From Verrucomicrobiia bacterium (lineage in GTDB: Bacteria; Verrucomicrobiota; Verrucomicrobiia; Verrucomicrobiales; Akkermansiaceae), in the NCBI GenBank assembly GCA_947462875.1, contig CANHQJ010000008.1, positions 1 to 64,000 of the forward strand: a stretch of 64,000 nucleotides of DNA, in the 5' to 3' direction. Below the pieces are notes generated by a model. It searched no databases. It was not told the DNA's origin and saw only the letters and a program-made list of their open reading frames with translations. How positions within the stretch are numbered: position 1 is the stretch's first letter; every line of letters begins with the position of its first letter. The translations under genes were made by a program, and so were the position numbers. Shown one piece after another: positions 1 to 7,279 of the stretch.

Positions 1-144
1 ACAAGGAGTTCCTGACATGAGAGCAATCTGGATCGCACTTTACTACCCTGAGCAAGCTTAGGGAAACTGATTGGAACCGCCCTGTACGGAGCCGTACGCA
101 GGGTGGTGTGGGACCCGGGAGCTAATCACTCCCGGGGACCCGAT
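1..144 (+). mobile_element. 3' end of a group II intron (domains V and VI)
   Basis: A 34-nt hairpin at about 75-108 has the shape of group II intron domain V: outer stem ACCGCCCTG/CAGGGTGGT (76-84 with 99-107), inner stem TACG/CGTA (85-88 with 93-96), and a two-nucleotide bulge CG on the 3' side (97-98). It is followed by a second hairpin, domain VI, with arms CCCGGGAG (114-121) and CTCCCGGG (129-136), and an end CCCGAT near 144 that fits the usual 3' terminus. This order closely follows the reverse-transcriptase gene in bacterial group II introns. The intron body and reverse transcriptase would lie left of the window. No reverse-transcriptase residues are visible here, so the call rests on RNA shape and recalled similarity. 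The last intron base could be off by one or two. Confidence 0.68.
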
Positions 145-554
145 TCGCTGTTGGCTCTGGTGGATTGGTTGATAAACCAGAAATACAAAGCCAGTAACGG
201 GAAGAGCGAGAGAATCCACCAGTAGCTTGAAGCATCTGCGGACTTGGCTGGTGGCCAAGAAACCAGTAGCGGCAACTTCATAAGATGGGCGGAAAGAATA
301 AATCCAGATGTGGCTAAAAAGGCTACGGCCAAAAAGACGAGCATTCCTTGTAGAGCTTCGATCTTAGCCCTCATTGTCCACACAATCGGAACGGCAAGTA
401 GGATCAGACTCGCACACCCCAGAGCCGCAACGGTCCCAGGCAAAGGCCACCCTGCAACGAACGGAGTCAGTGCGATCCAAGCGCTGCAGCCAACGGCCGA
501 TCCGAGAAGACCTCCGAGGTTCCATGATAATCCTGAGTGTGTTTGTTTCGTCAT
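126..554 (-). pseudogene. four-helix membrane protein, 3' end replaced by intron sequence
   Basis: The reading frame gives 142 aa starting MTKQTHSG, with four hydrophobic segments (roughly residues 15-35, 38-60, 65-88 and 108-128) and little else, so it is a small integral membrane protein of unknown function. Reading to its end, it passes the intron boundary near 144. The residues up to RANS belong to the gene, and the last ESGPRE plus the stop at 126-128 are read from antisense intron sequence. The natural C-terminus is therefore lost or lies beyond the intron. All four predicted helices are upstream of the break, so a near-complete product is possible. I chose the ATG at 554 because the open frame further upstream reads into non-coding DNA with no plausible start. 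Confidence 0.55.
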
Positions 555-847
555 ATTCTTCAGCGAACAGTATTTATTCGTAGCCCATCTGACCGTTATA
601 TCAGGTAGGCATTTCGTTAGGAAGAGAACCAGAGTTTCCTTGTTACTGCAAGAAATTTCCCAGAAAACCGTTCGTATATCAGGGCAACAGATCAGGTCGT
701 GCGGAGAGGGAGAAATGAGGCTGATATACGGACGCTCGGGAGAGCGGGTTGGATATCGGAAGGCCAACGATCATCGCCATGCGGAATCCGGGCGGGCGGC
801 AGTTTCTCGCGCACCTCCGGAGCGCTGGGTGAGATGGGGGGAATGGT
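555..847. other. intergenic region, no gene supported
   Basis: About 290 bases between the broken membrane gene and the hairpin/tandem repeat cluster. Open frames cross it on both strands, but their translations are rich in Arg, Pro and Gly with no recognisable domain and they run into the tandem repeats. I see no convincing gene, tRNA or terminator. Confidence 0.4.
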
Positions 848-891
848 CCGGTGGTTGCACCACCGGCTACCTTCTTATGTCCCTCCGGGAC
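848..891 (-). repeat. two-hairpin REP-like element, copy 1
   Basis: Two hairpins separated by exactly 12 nt. On the top strand, 848-866 is a perfect inverted repeat, CCGGTGGT / ACCACCGG with loop TGC. After the spacer 867-878, bases 879-891 form GTCCC-TCC-GGGAC. Read on the bottom strand the order is small GTCCC/GGGAC hairpin, 12-nt spacer starting AT and ending at a GCC-type junction, then the larger hairpin. The same order and spacer length recur at 41583-41626 in this window, which suggests a dispersed element rather than a single terminator. Confidence 0.55.
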
Positions 892-1045
892 GGGGAGCAA
901 TGTGATACGGACGGCGACCTTCTTTTGTCCCTTCGCGACGGGGAGCAATGTGATACGGATGGCGACCTTCTTCTGTCCCTCCGGGATGGGGGAGTATGTG
1001 GACACGGACAGGAACTTTCTTTTCTCCCTTCGCGACGGGGTCGAC
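869..1045. repeat. four imperfect 48-49 bp tandem repeats
   Basis: Units begin at about 869, 917, 965 and 1014 (periods 48, 48 and 49). Each starts ACCTTCTT or a close variant, followed by a short GTCCC...GAC hairpin core that alternates between GTCCCTCCGGGAC-like and GTCCCTTCGCGAC-like forms, then GGGGAGCAATGTGATACGGA in the first two. The third and fourth copies diverge at their 3' ends. Open frames cross the array in several frames on both strands, which is expected for a 48-bp (multiple of three) period, so I do not treat it as coding. It lies directly beside the larger hairpin at 848-866. Confidence 0.75.
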
Positions 1046-1065
1046 TCGATTCGCTACTCTTTTGC

Positions 1066-1575
1066 TTAGGCGTCTTCCAACGATGGCTGATAGCCAGCTA
1101 CGGGTTGCATCATGCGCTGGGGGATGACGAAGCGTAAGATTCCCGCGCGGCTGGGGGGCTTCAGTTCGATCAGGGACAGCGATCCTTTGCGGATTTCCAC
1201 CGCTCCGCCCTCGCCATTGGTGACCCAGGCGATGAGGGAGGAAAAGTCAGGCTCGTGGCCGACGAGGCAGACGCGTTTGAATTCGGTAAAGGCGGCAAGC
1301 TCGCGCAGGGCGATGTCCGGATGCATGCCGATGGAGAGCCACGATTGCACCACGGGACCGGGCAAGTGAGCCGCTTCACTGAAGGCTTCCGCCGTTTGTT
1401 TCGCACGCAGGAGCGGGCTGGTGAGGATGATTTCCGGCAGCAGGCTCGCCATGCGCAGGTAGGTGCCGGCGCGGCGCGCTTGTTCCAGGCCTTTGGGAAT
1501 CAGCGCGCGCTCGGAATCGCCACCGGGGAGTCCGTGGGGTTCTGCTTTGGCGTGTCGTAGCAAGAGGATTTCCAT
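1066..1575 (-). CDS. sixA: phosphohistidine phosphatase SixA family
   Basis: 169-aa histidine phosphatase (phosphoglycerate-mutase-like) protein. The N-terminal MEILLLRHAKAE contains the RHG-type motif with catalytic His8, and the second histidine motif VGHEPDF lies in the middle. Length and the R-H-A-K-A start are typical of SixA, which removes phosphate from phosphohistidine on signalling or phosphotransferase proteins in the cytoplasm. The gene starts 10 bp after the fabG stop on the same strand, so the two are probably co-transcribed. The physiological substrate in this organism cannot be read from the sequence. Confidence 0.88.
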   Translation of the reverse strand: MEILLLRHAKAEPHGLPGGDSERALIPKGLEQARRAGTYLRMASLLPEIILTSPLLRAKQTAEAFSEAAHLPGPVVQSWLSIGMHPDIALRELAAFTEFKRVCLVGHEPDFSSLIAWVTNGEGGAVEIRKGSLSLIELKPPSRAGILRFVIPQRMMQPVAGYQPSLEDA

Positions 1576-1585
1576 GGGCTTGCCC

Positions 1586-2332
1586 TTACATGGTCATGCC
1601 GCCATCCACGGCGAGCACCTGACCGGTGATGTAGCGCGCCTCGGCGCTGGCGAGAAACAGAACGGCGTGGGCGATGTCTTTCGGATCGCCGAAGGACGAT
1701 AGCGGGATTTTGGCCATGACTTCCTCGCGCACTTTTTCCGGCAGCTCGCCCGTCATATCGGTGGTGATGAATCCCGGTGCCACGGCATTGCAGGTGACGG
1801 CGCGACCGGCGAGTTCGCGGGCCACCGCCTTGGTGAAGCCGATCAGGCCGGCCTTGCTGGCGGAGTAGTTCGCCTGACCCGCATTGCCGATGAGGCCGAT
1901 CACCGAGGCGATATTGATGATGCGCGGATCGCTGGCTTTCATCAGCGTGCGCATGAAGGATTTGACGGTATTGAAAGCGCCTTTCAAATTGGTATCGAGC
2001 ACGGTATCCCAGTCCTCTTCTTTCATGCGCATCAGCAGTCCGTCGCGCGTGACGCCGGCATTGTTGATGAGAATGTTGACCTGGCCGAAATCGGCGACCA
2101 CCTGTTTGCCCAGTTCCTGTACGGCCTCGTGATCGGCGACGTCCACGGCATAAGCCTTGGCGCTGCCGGGGAAACGAGCGTTCAGCTCGTCGGCGACCGC
2201 GCCGCAACTGGAGGCACTGCGACTGACCACGGCGACTTTGGCTCCTTTTTCGGCCAAGGCGATAGCGATGGCCTGACCGATGCCCCGGCCTCCGCCGGTG
2301 ACAACTGCGACTTTTCCTTCAAGTGATGGCAT
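1586..2332 (-). CDS. fabG: 3-oxoacyl-[acyl-carrier-protein] reductase FabG
   Basis: 248-aa short-chain dehydrogenase/reductase. The cofactor motif TGGGRGIG is at residues 12-19, NNAG at 90-93, and the catalytic set Ser143, Tyr156, Lys160 is intact (SASK at 157-160). Length and motif spacing are those of FabG, which reduces 3-oxoacyl-ACP with NADPH in fatty acid elongation. No other fatty-acid gene is adjacent; its neighbours are sixA downstream and a divergent TPM-domain gene. A reductase of another pathway cannot be excluded because SDR enzymes are similar to one another, but the overall sequence is FabG-like throughout. Confidence 0.88.
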   Translation of the reverse strand: MPSLEGKVAVVTGGGRGIGQAIAIALAEKGAKVAVVSRSASSCGAVADELNARFPGSAKAYAVDVADHEAVQELGKQVVADFGQVNILINNAGVTRDGLLMRMKEEDWDTVLDTNLKGAFNTVKSFMRTLMKASDPRIINIASVIGLIGNAGQANYSASKAGLIGFTKAVARELAGRAVTCNAVAPGFITTDMTGELPEKVREEVMAKIPLSSFGDPKDIAHAVLFLASAEARYITGQVLAVDGGMTM

Positions 2333-2392
2333 GGCACGATTTTGCCCATTTTAGGTATCGTCGTCAAAACATTCCTTTGCTATCTTGCACGC

Positions 2393-2983
2393 ATGCGTTG
2401 CCCCTACTGTCGCACAGCCCTGGACGAGCAGGCTTTCGAATGCCCCTCGTGCCAGTTGAACGTGAACCGGGCGTCCCGCTTGCTGGGCAGCTTGCCACGC
2501 ATCATGCCCGGGGTGGAGGATGCCGCGGCCCTGTTGCGACCGCGCGAGATGCGCAAGCTCAACGAAAGAGTGCGGGATTTGGAACGGCGTTTTCCACAGA
2601 TCCACTTGCATGTGGTGGTGCGCAATTTCACTCCCGATCAACCGATCGAGCTGTTTGCCTTCTGGATTTTCAATGGCGGCCATCTCGCGCAAGAGGCGCA
2701 CAAGGGTGGCGAAAATCGCGGTGTGTTGTTTGTGCTGGATCCGGTGCATCATCGGATGGCGCTGATGGTGGGTTATGGATTGGAGCCGTTTTTGCGCCAG
2801 CAGGCGCTCGATCATCTGCTGGCGACAGCGGCTCCCTTGATGCGGGAGCAACGTTGGCTGATGGGTTTTCTGCGTTTGCTCGATGGACTGGATTTGTTGT
2901 TGGAATCGGCGGCGATCGAAGCCGCCGAGGCGCTGGGAGTGACTACGACATACGACACGGGAGTCGTGGATGGCGATTACTGA
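2393..2983 (+). CDS. zinc-ribbon plus TPM-domain protein
   Basis: 196 aa from the ATG at 2393, chosen because MRCPYCRTALDE begins a clean zinc ribbon (Cys3, Cys6, Cys17, Cys20). The rest resembles the TPM domain (YgcG/TPM phosphatase fold): a region with HLHVVVRNF, a glycine-containing GVLFVLDP strand, and MALMVGYGLEPFL, which is the segment typical of TPM proteins. There is no signal peptide or membrane anchor, unlike many TPM proteins, so it is probably cytoplasmic. Function is unknown. It is divergent from fabG and its end overlaps the end of the convergent hydrolase gene by 7 bp. Confidence 0.7.
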   Translation: MRCPYCRTALDEQAFECPSCQLNVNRASRLLGSLPRIMPGVEDAAALLRPREMRKLNERVRDLERRFPQIHLHVVVRNFTPDQPIELFAFWIFNGGHLAQEAHKGGENRGVLFVLDPVHHRMALMVGYGLEPFLRQQALDHLLATAAPLMREQRWLMGFLRLLDGLDLLLESAAIEAAEALGVTTTYDTGVVDGDY

Positions 2984-4392
2984 CGGCGCAGCATCACGGG
3001 CGTGGCGGCATTGCCGAAGCGGTTGATGGCGGTGATGGCGACGGCATCGCAGAGAGGCAAAACCATGCCGCCGCTGTCAGAAGGAGCGATGCGGATGGTG
3101 TGCCACTGCTTGGCGCGGCACACCTGCACGACAATCTTGTGGGTCGATGGATCCTTCACTTGCCAGCGCACGGTGATTTTTTCCCCTTCGCGCAGCGCGC
3201 TGACGAGCGGGGCCGGCGGAACAATCTTGCTGAGCCATGGCATGGGCGGGACCAGGGCGGGAGCGGTGTAGCGCGTTTTCAATTGTTCATTGATGTTGTC
3301 GCGATTCTGCATGAGGGATTTCACGCTCCAGTGCAGGTGGCCCGCGTGATTGTTGCCGATGCTCCGGCTGAGCTGCAATTGATTCACGATTTCCGTAGCC
3401 TTGCGCCCGGGGTCCTCACTGCTGCCGATACGCGAGGACGCGATGCCGGGCCAGACCGGGCGGGAGCCCTGCGCGCGCCACCACTCTAACAGAAGCGTGT
3501 AGCTTTGCGGGCCATCGATGCGCCAGTACAGCTGGGGCGCGAGGTAATCGCACCAACCGTTTTGCAGCCACTTGCGCGCATCGCAGGCGAGATCCTCGTA
3601 GGCATTCAGGCTGGCGGTGGTGCCTGTGGGGACGCCGGGCTGCCAGATGCCAAAGGGGCTGATGCCCACCCGGGCCCAGGGTTTGATGCGTTTCACCTCG
3701 GTGTAGAGTTGTTGCATGAAAGCATCCACGATTTTTCGCCGCGTTTCATTGCTCTGTCCATCGGGAAAGCGCTTGCCGCCTTGGGGGTAGGGGTAAAAGT
3801 AATCGTCGAGATGAATGCCATCCACATCGTAGCGTCGCAGTACATCGAGCATGGATGCCAGCGCGCGGTTGCGTGACTCGGCCAGTGCCGGATCGCACCA
3901 AATGAGATTTTCATACCGCTTGGTGAGATGGGCGGCGCTGCGGGTGATGTGACTGGCGGAGGCGTTGGCGGTCGCGTTGGAGAGAGCGCGGAAGGGATTG
4001 AACCACGCGTGCACCTCGATGCCGCGCAGTTGCGCTTCGCGGATGGTGAAGGCGAGTGGATCGTAGCCGGGGGATTTTCCCATGGTGCCGGTGAGCCAGG
4101 GTGACCATGGTTCCTTGGCCGATTCATAAACGGCATCGCACTGCGGGCGGACCTGAAAGATCAGCGCGTTCATGTGCAGCGACTGCATGCGATCGAGGAT
4201 GGCGCGCATTTCCGCCTGTTGCTCGGCGGCAGAGAGCTTGCTTGAGCTGGGCCAGTCGATGTTATAAATGACCGCGCACCAGGTGCCGCGAAACTCGCGC
4301 GCGATGGCGGGCACGGCCTCGCGTGAGGGCACCAGCGGCTGCGCCAGTGCTAGTGGCATGAGAAAACAGAGAGCGAGTAACAGGCGATGCAT
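2977..4392 (-). CDS. secreted GHL10 family glycoside hydrolase-like protein
   Basis: 471 aa with a signal peptide (MHRLLLALCFLMPLALAQP). The body matches the GHL10 (DUF187, YngK-like) family: EFRGTWCAVIYNIDWPSS near residue 33, then FQVRPQCDAVY, HAWFNPFRAL, the D-x-D stretch DGIHLDDYFYPYP and VGISPFGIW, all hallmarks of this TIM-barrel family. A C-terminal beta domain (WQVKDPSTHKIVVQV) follows. It probably acts outside the cytoplasm on a polysaccharide or peptidoglycan-related glycan; the substrate is unknown. It is transcribed alone, converging on the TPM gene. Confidence 0.85.
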   Translation of the reverse strand: MHRLLLALCFLMPLALAQPLVPSREAVPAIAREFRGTWCAVIYNIDWPSSSKLSAAEQQAEMRAILDRMQSLHMNALIFQVRPQCDAVYESAKEPWSPWLTGTMGKSPGYDPLAFTIREAQLRGIEVHAWFNPFRALSNATANASASHITRSAAHLTKRYENLIWCDPALAESRNRALASMLDVLRRYDVDGIHLDDYFYPYPQGGKRFPDGQSNETRRKIVDAFMQQLYTEVKRIKPWARVGISPFGIWQPGVPTGTTASLNAYEDLACDARKWLQNGWCDYLAPQLYWRIDGPQSYTLLLEWWRAQGSRPVWPGIASSRIGSSEDPGRKATEIVNQLQLSRSIGNNHAGHLHWSVKSLMQNRDNINEQLKTRYTAPALVPPMPWLSKIVPPAPLVSALREGEKITVRWQVKDPSTHKIVVQVCRAKQWHTIRIAPSDSGGMVLPLCDAVAITAINRFGNAATPVMLRRQ

Positions 4393-4445
4393 GGTCGGCT
4401 TGAACGAGCGACACTAGCAAAGCCCTGCGTGCCTGTCCACGAACT

Positions 4446-5390
4446 TTAGAGCAAGGCTCTGAGATGGGCGAGTGCGGCGCAGGCGAGGCCCTGGGGATTG
4501 TAGCCGCCTTCGAGAATGGAAACGATGCGCCCGCGGGCAAAACGATCCGCGATCGCGCGACTGCGACGGGTCATTTGTGCAAACGTTTCATCATCCCAGC
4601 GGAGCCCGCCGATGGGGTCATCGATGCGGGCATCGAACCCGGCGGAAAGAAGGATGAATTCCGGGGCAAATGCCTCCAGTGCTGGGGTGAGATGCTTATC
4701 CCATTGCTCTAACGCAATGGCGCCGTCCGAAGCATGCGGCAAGGGCAGATTGAGCGTGGTGCCTAGTCCCGCTCCTATGCCTTTTGTATTGACGCTTCCG
4801 GTGAATGGATAGATGTGATCTTCATGGAGCGAGGCGTAGAAGACATCGGCATCTTCCAGAAAAATCGCTTCCGTGCCATTGCCGTGATGCACATCCCAGT
4901 CGATGATGGCGATCCGTTTCAGTCCGTGTTTTTCCTGCAAGTAGCGGGCGGCGATGGCGACATGGTTGAAAATACAGAATCCCATGCCTTGGTTGGCCGT
5001 GCCGTGATGGCCGGGCGGACGGGTCGCGGAGAAAATCGCCTGATGCGTTCCTGACATGACGGCATCACAGGCGTCGAGTGCCGCTCCTGTGGCGCGCAGG
5101 GCGACATCGTAACTTTCCTCGCAAATGGCGGTGTCTCCCGTGCGCAAGGCATCAGCGAATGTTTCGCAATCCCGATAGACCAGATCCACGTAGCTGGCAT
5201 GATGGACGTATTGCAGCTCCTGCATCGTCGCCCGCCGCTGGCTGATAAATCGTGCGATCTCTTCCGGGCGCTGCTCCAGTGCGGCGCAGAGCGTGCGGTA
5301 GCGGAGGATCGATTCCGGATGACCCGCGCCGGTATCGTGGCGTTCGTAATCGGAATCGTAGTGGACGGCGATGCTGCGTGACGTGGACAT
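4446..5390 (-). CDS. histone deacetylase family protein
   Basis: 314 aa with the full set of class II HDAC/acetylpolyamine amidohydrolase motifs: HPESILR near residue 24, RPPGHHG with the catalytic pair His128-His129, DWDVHHGNGT supplying zinc ligands Asp166 and His168, and LSAGFDARIDDP with Asp253. Bacterial members remove acetyl groups from polyamines, other small amides or proteins; which applies here cannot be told. It stops 2 bp upstream of the initiator region separating it from the CoA-transferase-GNAT gene (5393) on the same strand, so it probably belongs to one transcript with two genes for acetyl-CoA or acyl-CoA handling, suggesting a role in acetate or acetyl turnover. Confidence 0.85.
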   Translation of the reverse strand: MSTSRSIAVHYDSDYERHDTGAGHPESILRYRTLCAALEQRPEEIARFISQRRATMQELQYVHHASYVDLVYRDCETFADALRTGDTAICEESYDVALRATGAALDACDAVMSGTHQAIFSATRPPGHHGTANQGMGFCIFNHVAIAARYLQEKHGLKRIAIIDWDVHHGNGTEAIFLEDADVFYASLHEDHIYPFTGSVNTKGIGAGLGTTLNLPLPHASDGAIALEQWDKHLTPALEAFAPEFILLSAGFDARIDDPIGGLRWDDETFAQMTRRSRAIADRFARGRIVSILEGGYNPQGLACAALAHLRALL

Positions 5391-5392
5391 GA

Positions 5393-7279
5393 TCAGGAGG
5401 CTTCGAGGATTTGTTTTCCTTGCAGTAACGATGATTGGCGGGAGAGGATGCCGCGTATGGGAATGCGGTACGGGATTTCCTCGTCGTCCAGCGCGTGAGC
5501 TTGTGCTTTGCCACCTGCTTTGACAAACAGCGTCGCCATCACTTTGTTATCGGGAATCACCGTGGCCCAGAACTCCCGGATCTTTCTCATGCGGGCGATG
5601 CGTGCCAGTTCGACTAACAGAAATTTCCCCATGCCGAGATTGCGGCAGTCCTGGTGCACGACAAATGCCACTTCCGCGGAGGATTGATCCGCATCGAGAT
5701 AATAACGCCCCACGGCACGCAGCACCTGCCGGCCGTTGACGTCGCTGAAGAGCCCCAGCGCCACATCCTTCGTCTGATCCACGGCGGCGAGTTTGTAGGC
5801 GGATTCTCCGCTCATCTGATGGCGGTGATAGCCATAGCGCATGCGTATGGTTTCCTCATCGTGGGAGTAAAAGAACTCCTGCAAGAGTCGCATATCGCTG
5901 GGGTGAAGCGGACGCAGCAGAAAGGGCTTTCCGGAAAAGGTATACAACCGCGACTCGATGGGGTTAGACGTTTTTTTTGATGCATGGGGAGGCATGCTGA
6001 AAAATTTCGGCAACCACCCGCGGGCGTGGGCCCCCGCCAGCAGGGACTCGCGATGATCGGGGTGGGCGATTTCCACCAAACGCGCGACCCGTTCCCGGAT
6101 GCTGCAACCGTAGAGATGAGCGGCACCGTATTCGGTCACCACGTGATGCACATCGCCGCGGCTGGTGCAGACGCCGCTGCCGGCATCCAGTCCTGCGACG
6201 ATGCGTGAGGCACCATCGTCATCGCCTGTGGAAGTCAGCGCGATGATGGGGCGACCTCCCTTGCTGTGTCCGGCGCCGCGGATGAAGTCCTGCAGTGCGC
6301 CCACGCCGCCGTAGAATCGATGACCGTTCGAGTCCCGCACCACCTGGCCGGTGAGGTCGATTTGGCGGGCGCCGTTGATCGCGACCATGCGGTGGTTGCG
6401 GGCGATGCGCTGCGGGTCGTTGACCCAGTCGCTCGGGTGCATTTCGATTTCGGCATTGCCATCGAGATATTGATAGAGCTTGCGGCTGCCGATCGCGTGA
6501 CTGGCGATGATTTTTCCCTTGGCGATGGATTTTTGCGAATGATCGACCGCACCGCAGAGCACCAACTCCATCAGGGCATCGCAAAACATCCCGGTGTGAA
6601 TGCCAAGATGACGGTGTTGTTTCAGCGCGCGGATCACCGCTTCGGGGCTGTTGCCGAGGCCGACTTGCAAGGTGGAACCGTCCTCGATGAGCTGCGCGGC
6701 ATAGCGGCCGATCGCGCGATGGCGATCATCCAACGAATTTTTCACGGCGACTGGCAACGTCTGCTTGTGGTCGATAAAATAGTCGATGTGGGACGCCGTG
6801 AGCCAGCAGTTCCCCGACGTGCGCGGCATGGTGGGATTGATCTGTGCCACCACGATGCGTGCGGCACGGGCGGCGGCGAGTACCACATCGACACTCACGC
6901 CTAACGAAAAACGTCCTTGTGCATCGGCGGGGGCCACTTGAATCAGAGCCACGTCGAGAGGAAGAATCCTCCGCTGAAACAGTCCCGGAATTTCCGACAT
7001 GGCGCAGGGAGTATAGTCCGCCTGTCCGCGTTCCACGGCAGCGCGCAAGGAGGGCGTGAGGAAAAACGAATTGGTGCGGATCTTCGAGGCGTAGGCTTTG
7101 TCGATCCATGGCGTGGGGCCCAGACCGTGGATGTGGGTCATTTCCACATCGATGAATGACGATGACTGCTCCAGCAGCGAATCCACCAGGGCAAAAGGCA
7201 CGGCGGCTCCTCCGGCGATGAAAATCCGGCTACCGGGCCGCACGATGTGTTTCCAATCCTGTGGGCTGAGAAGTTTCAT
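5393..7279 (-). CDS. acetyl-CoA hydrolase/CoA-transferase family protein fused to a GNAT domain
   Basis: 628 aa. Residues 1 to about 430 are an acetyl-CoA hydrolase/4-hydroxybutyrate CoA-transferase-like protein (GSRIFIAGGAAVPFAL, QVGLGNSPEAVI, TSRGDVHHVVTEYG). Residues about 452-595 form a GNAT acyltransferase with the acetyl-CoA loop QDCRNLGMGKFLL. At residue 230 the sequence reads LGIHTGMF where, as I recall, CoA-transferases of this family have a catalytic Glu (LGIHTEMF-like), so thioester-exchange chemistry may be altered or lost. The ATG at 7279 overlaps the stop of the upstream CoA-transferase (ATGA), which supports this start over a long upstream extension. The fusion is a known architecture; the GNAT substrate is unknown. 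Confidence 0.83.
   Translation of the reverse strand: MKLLSPQDWKHIVRPGSRIFIAGGAAVPFALVDSLLEQSSSFIDVEMTHIHGLGPTPWIDKAYASKIRTNSFFLTPSLRAAVERGQADYTPCAMSEIPGLFQRRILPLDVALIQVAPADAQGRFSLGVSVDVVLAAARAARIVVAQINPTMPRTSGNCWLTASHIDYFIDHKQTLPVAVKNSLDDRHRAIGRYAAQLIEDGSTLQVGLGNSPEAVIRALKQHRHLGIHTGMFCDALMELVLCGAVDHSQKSIAKGKIIASHAIGSRKLYQYLDGNAEIEMHPSDWVNDPQRIARNHRMVAINGARQIDLTGQVVRDSNGHRFYGGVGALQDFIRGAGHSKGGRPIIALTSTGDDDGASRIVAGLDAGSGVCTSRGDVHHVVTEYGAAHLYGCSIRERVARLVEIAHPDHRESLLAGAHARGWLPKFFSMPPHASKKTSNPIESRLYTFSGKPFLLRPLHPSDMRLLQEFFYSHDEETIRMRYGYHRHQMSGESAYKLAAVDQTKDVALGLFSDVNGRQVLRAVGRYYLDADQSSAEVAFVVHQDCRNLGMGKFLLVELARIARMRKIREFWATVIPDNKVMATLFVKAGGKAQAHALDDEEIPYRIPIRGILSRQSSLLQGKQILEAS

Noticed and set aside
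869-1045. CRISPR array
   Set aside because: The units are joined end to end with no unique spacers and no cas genes are nearby.
244-1137. Forward frame crossing the repeat array
   Set aside because: Runs through the antisense membrane gene and the tandem repeats; no domain, no ribosome site.
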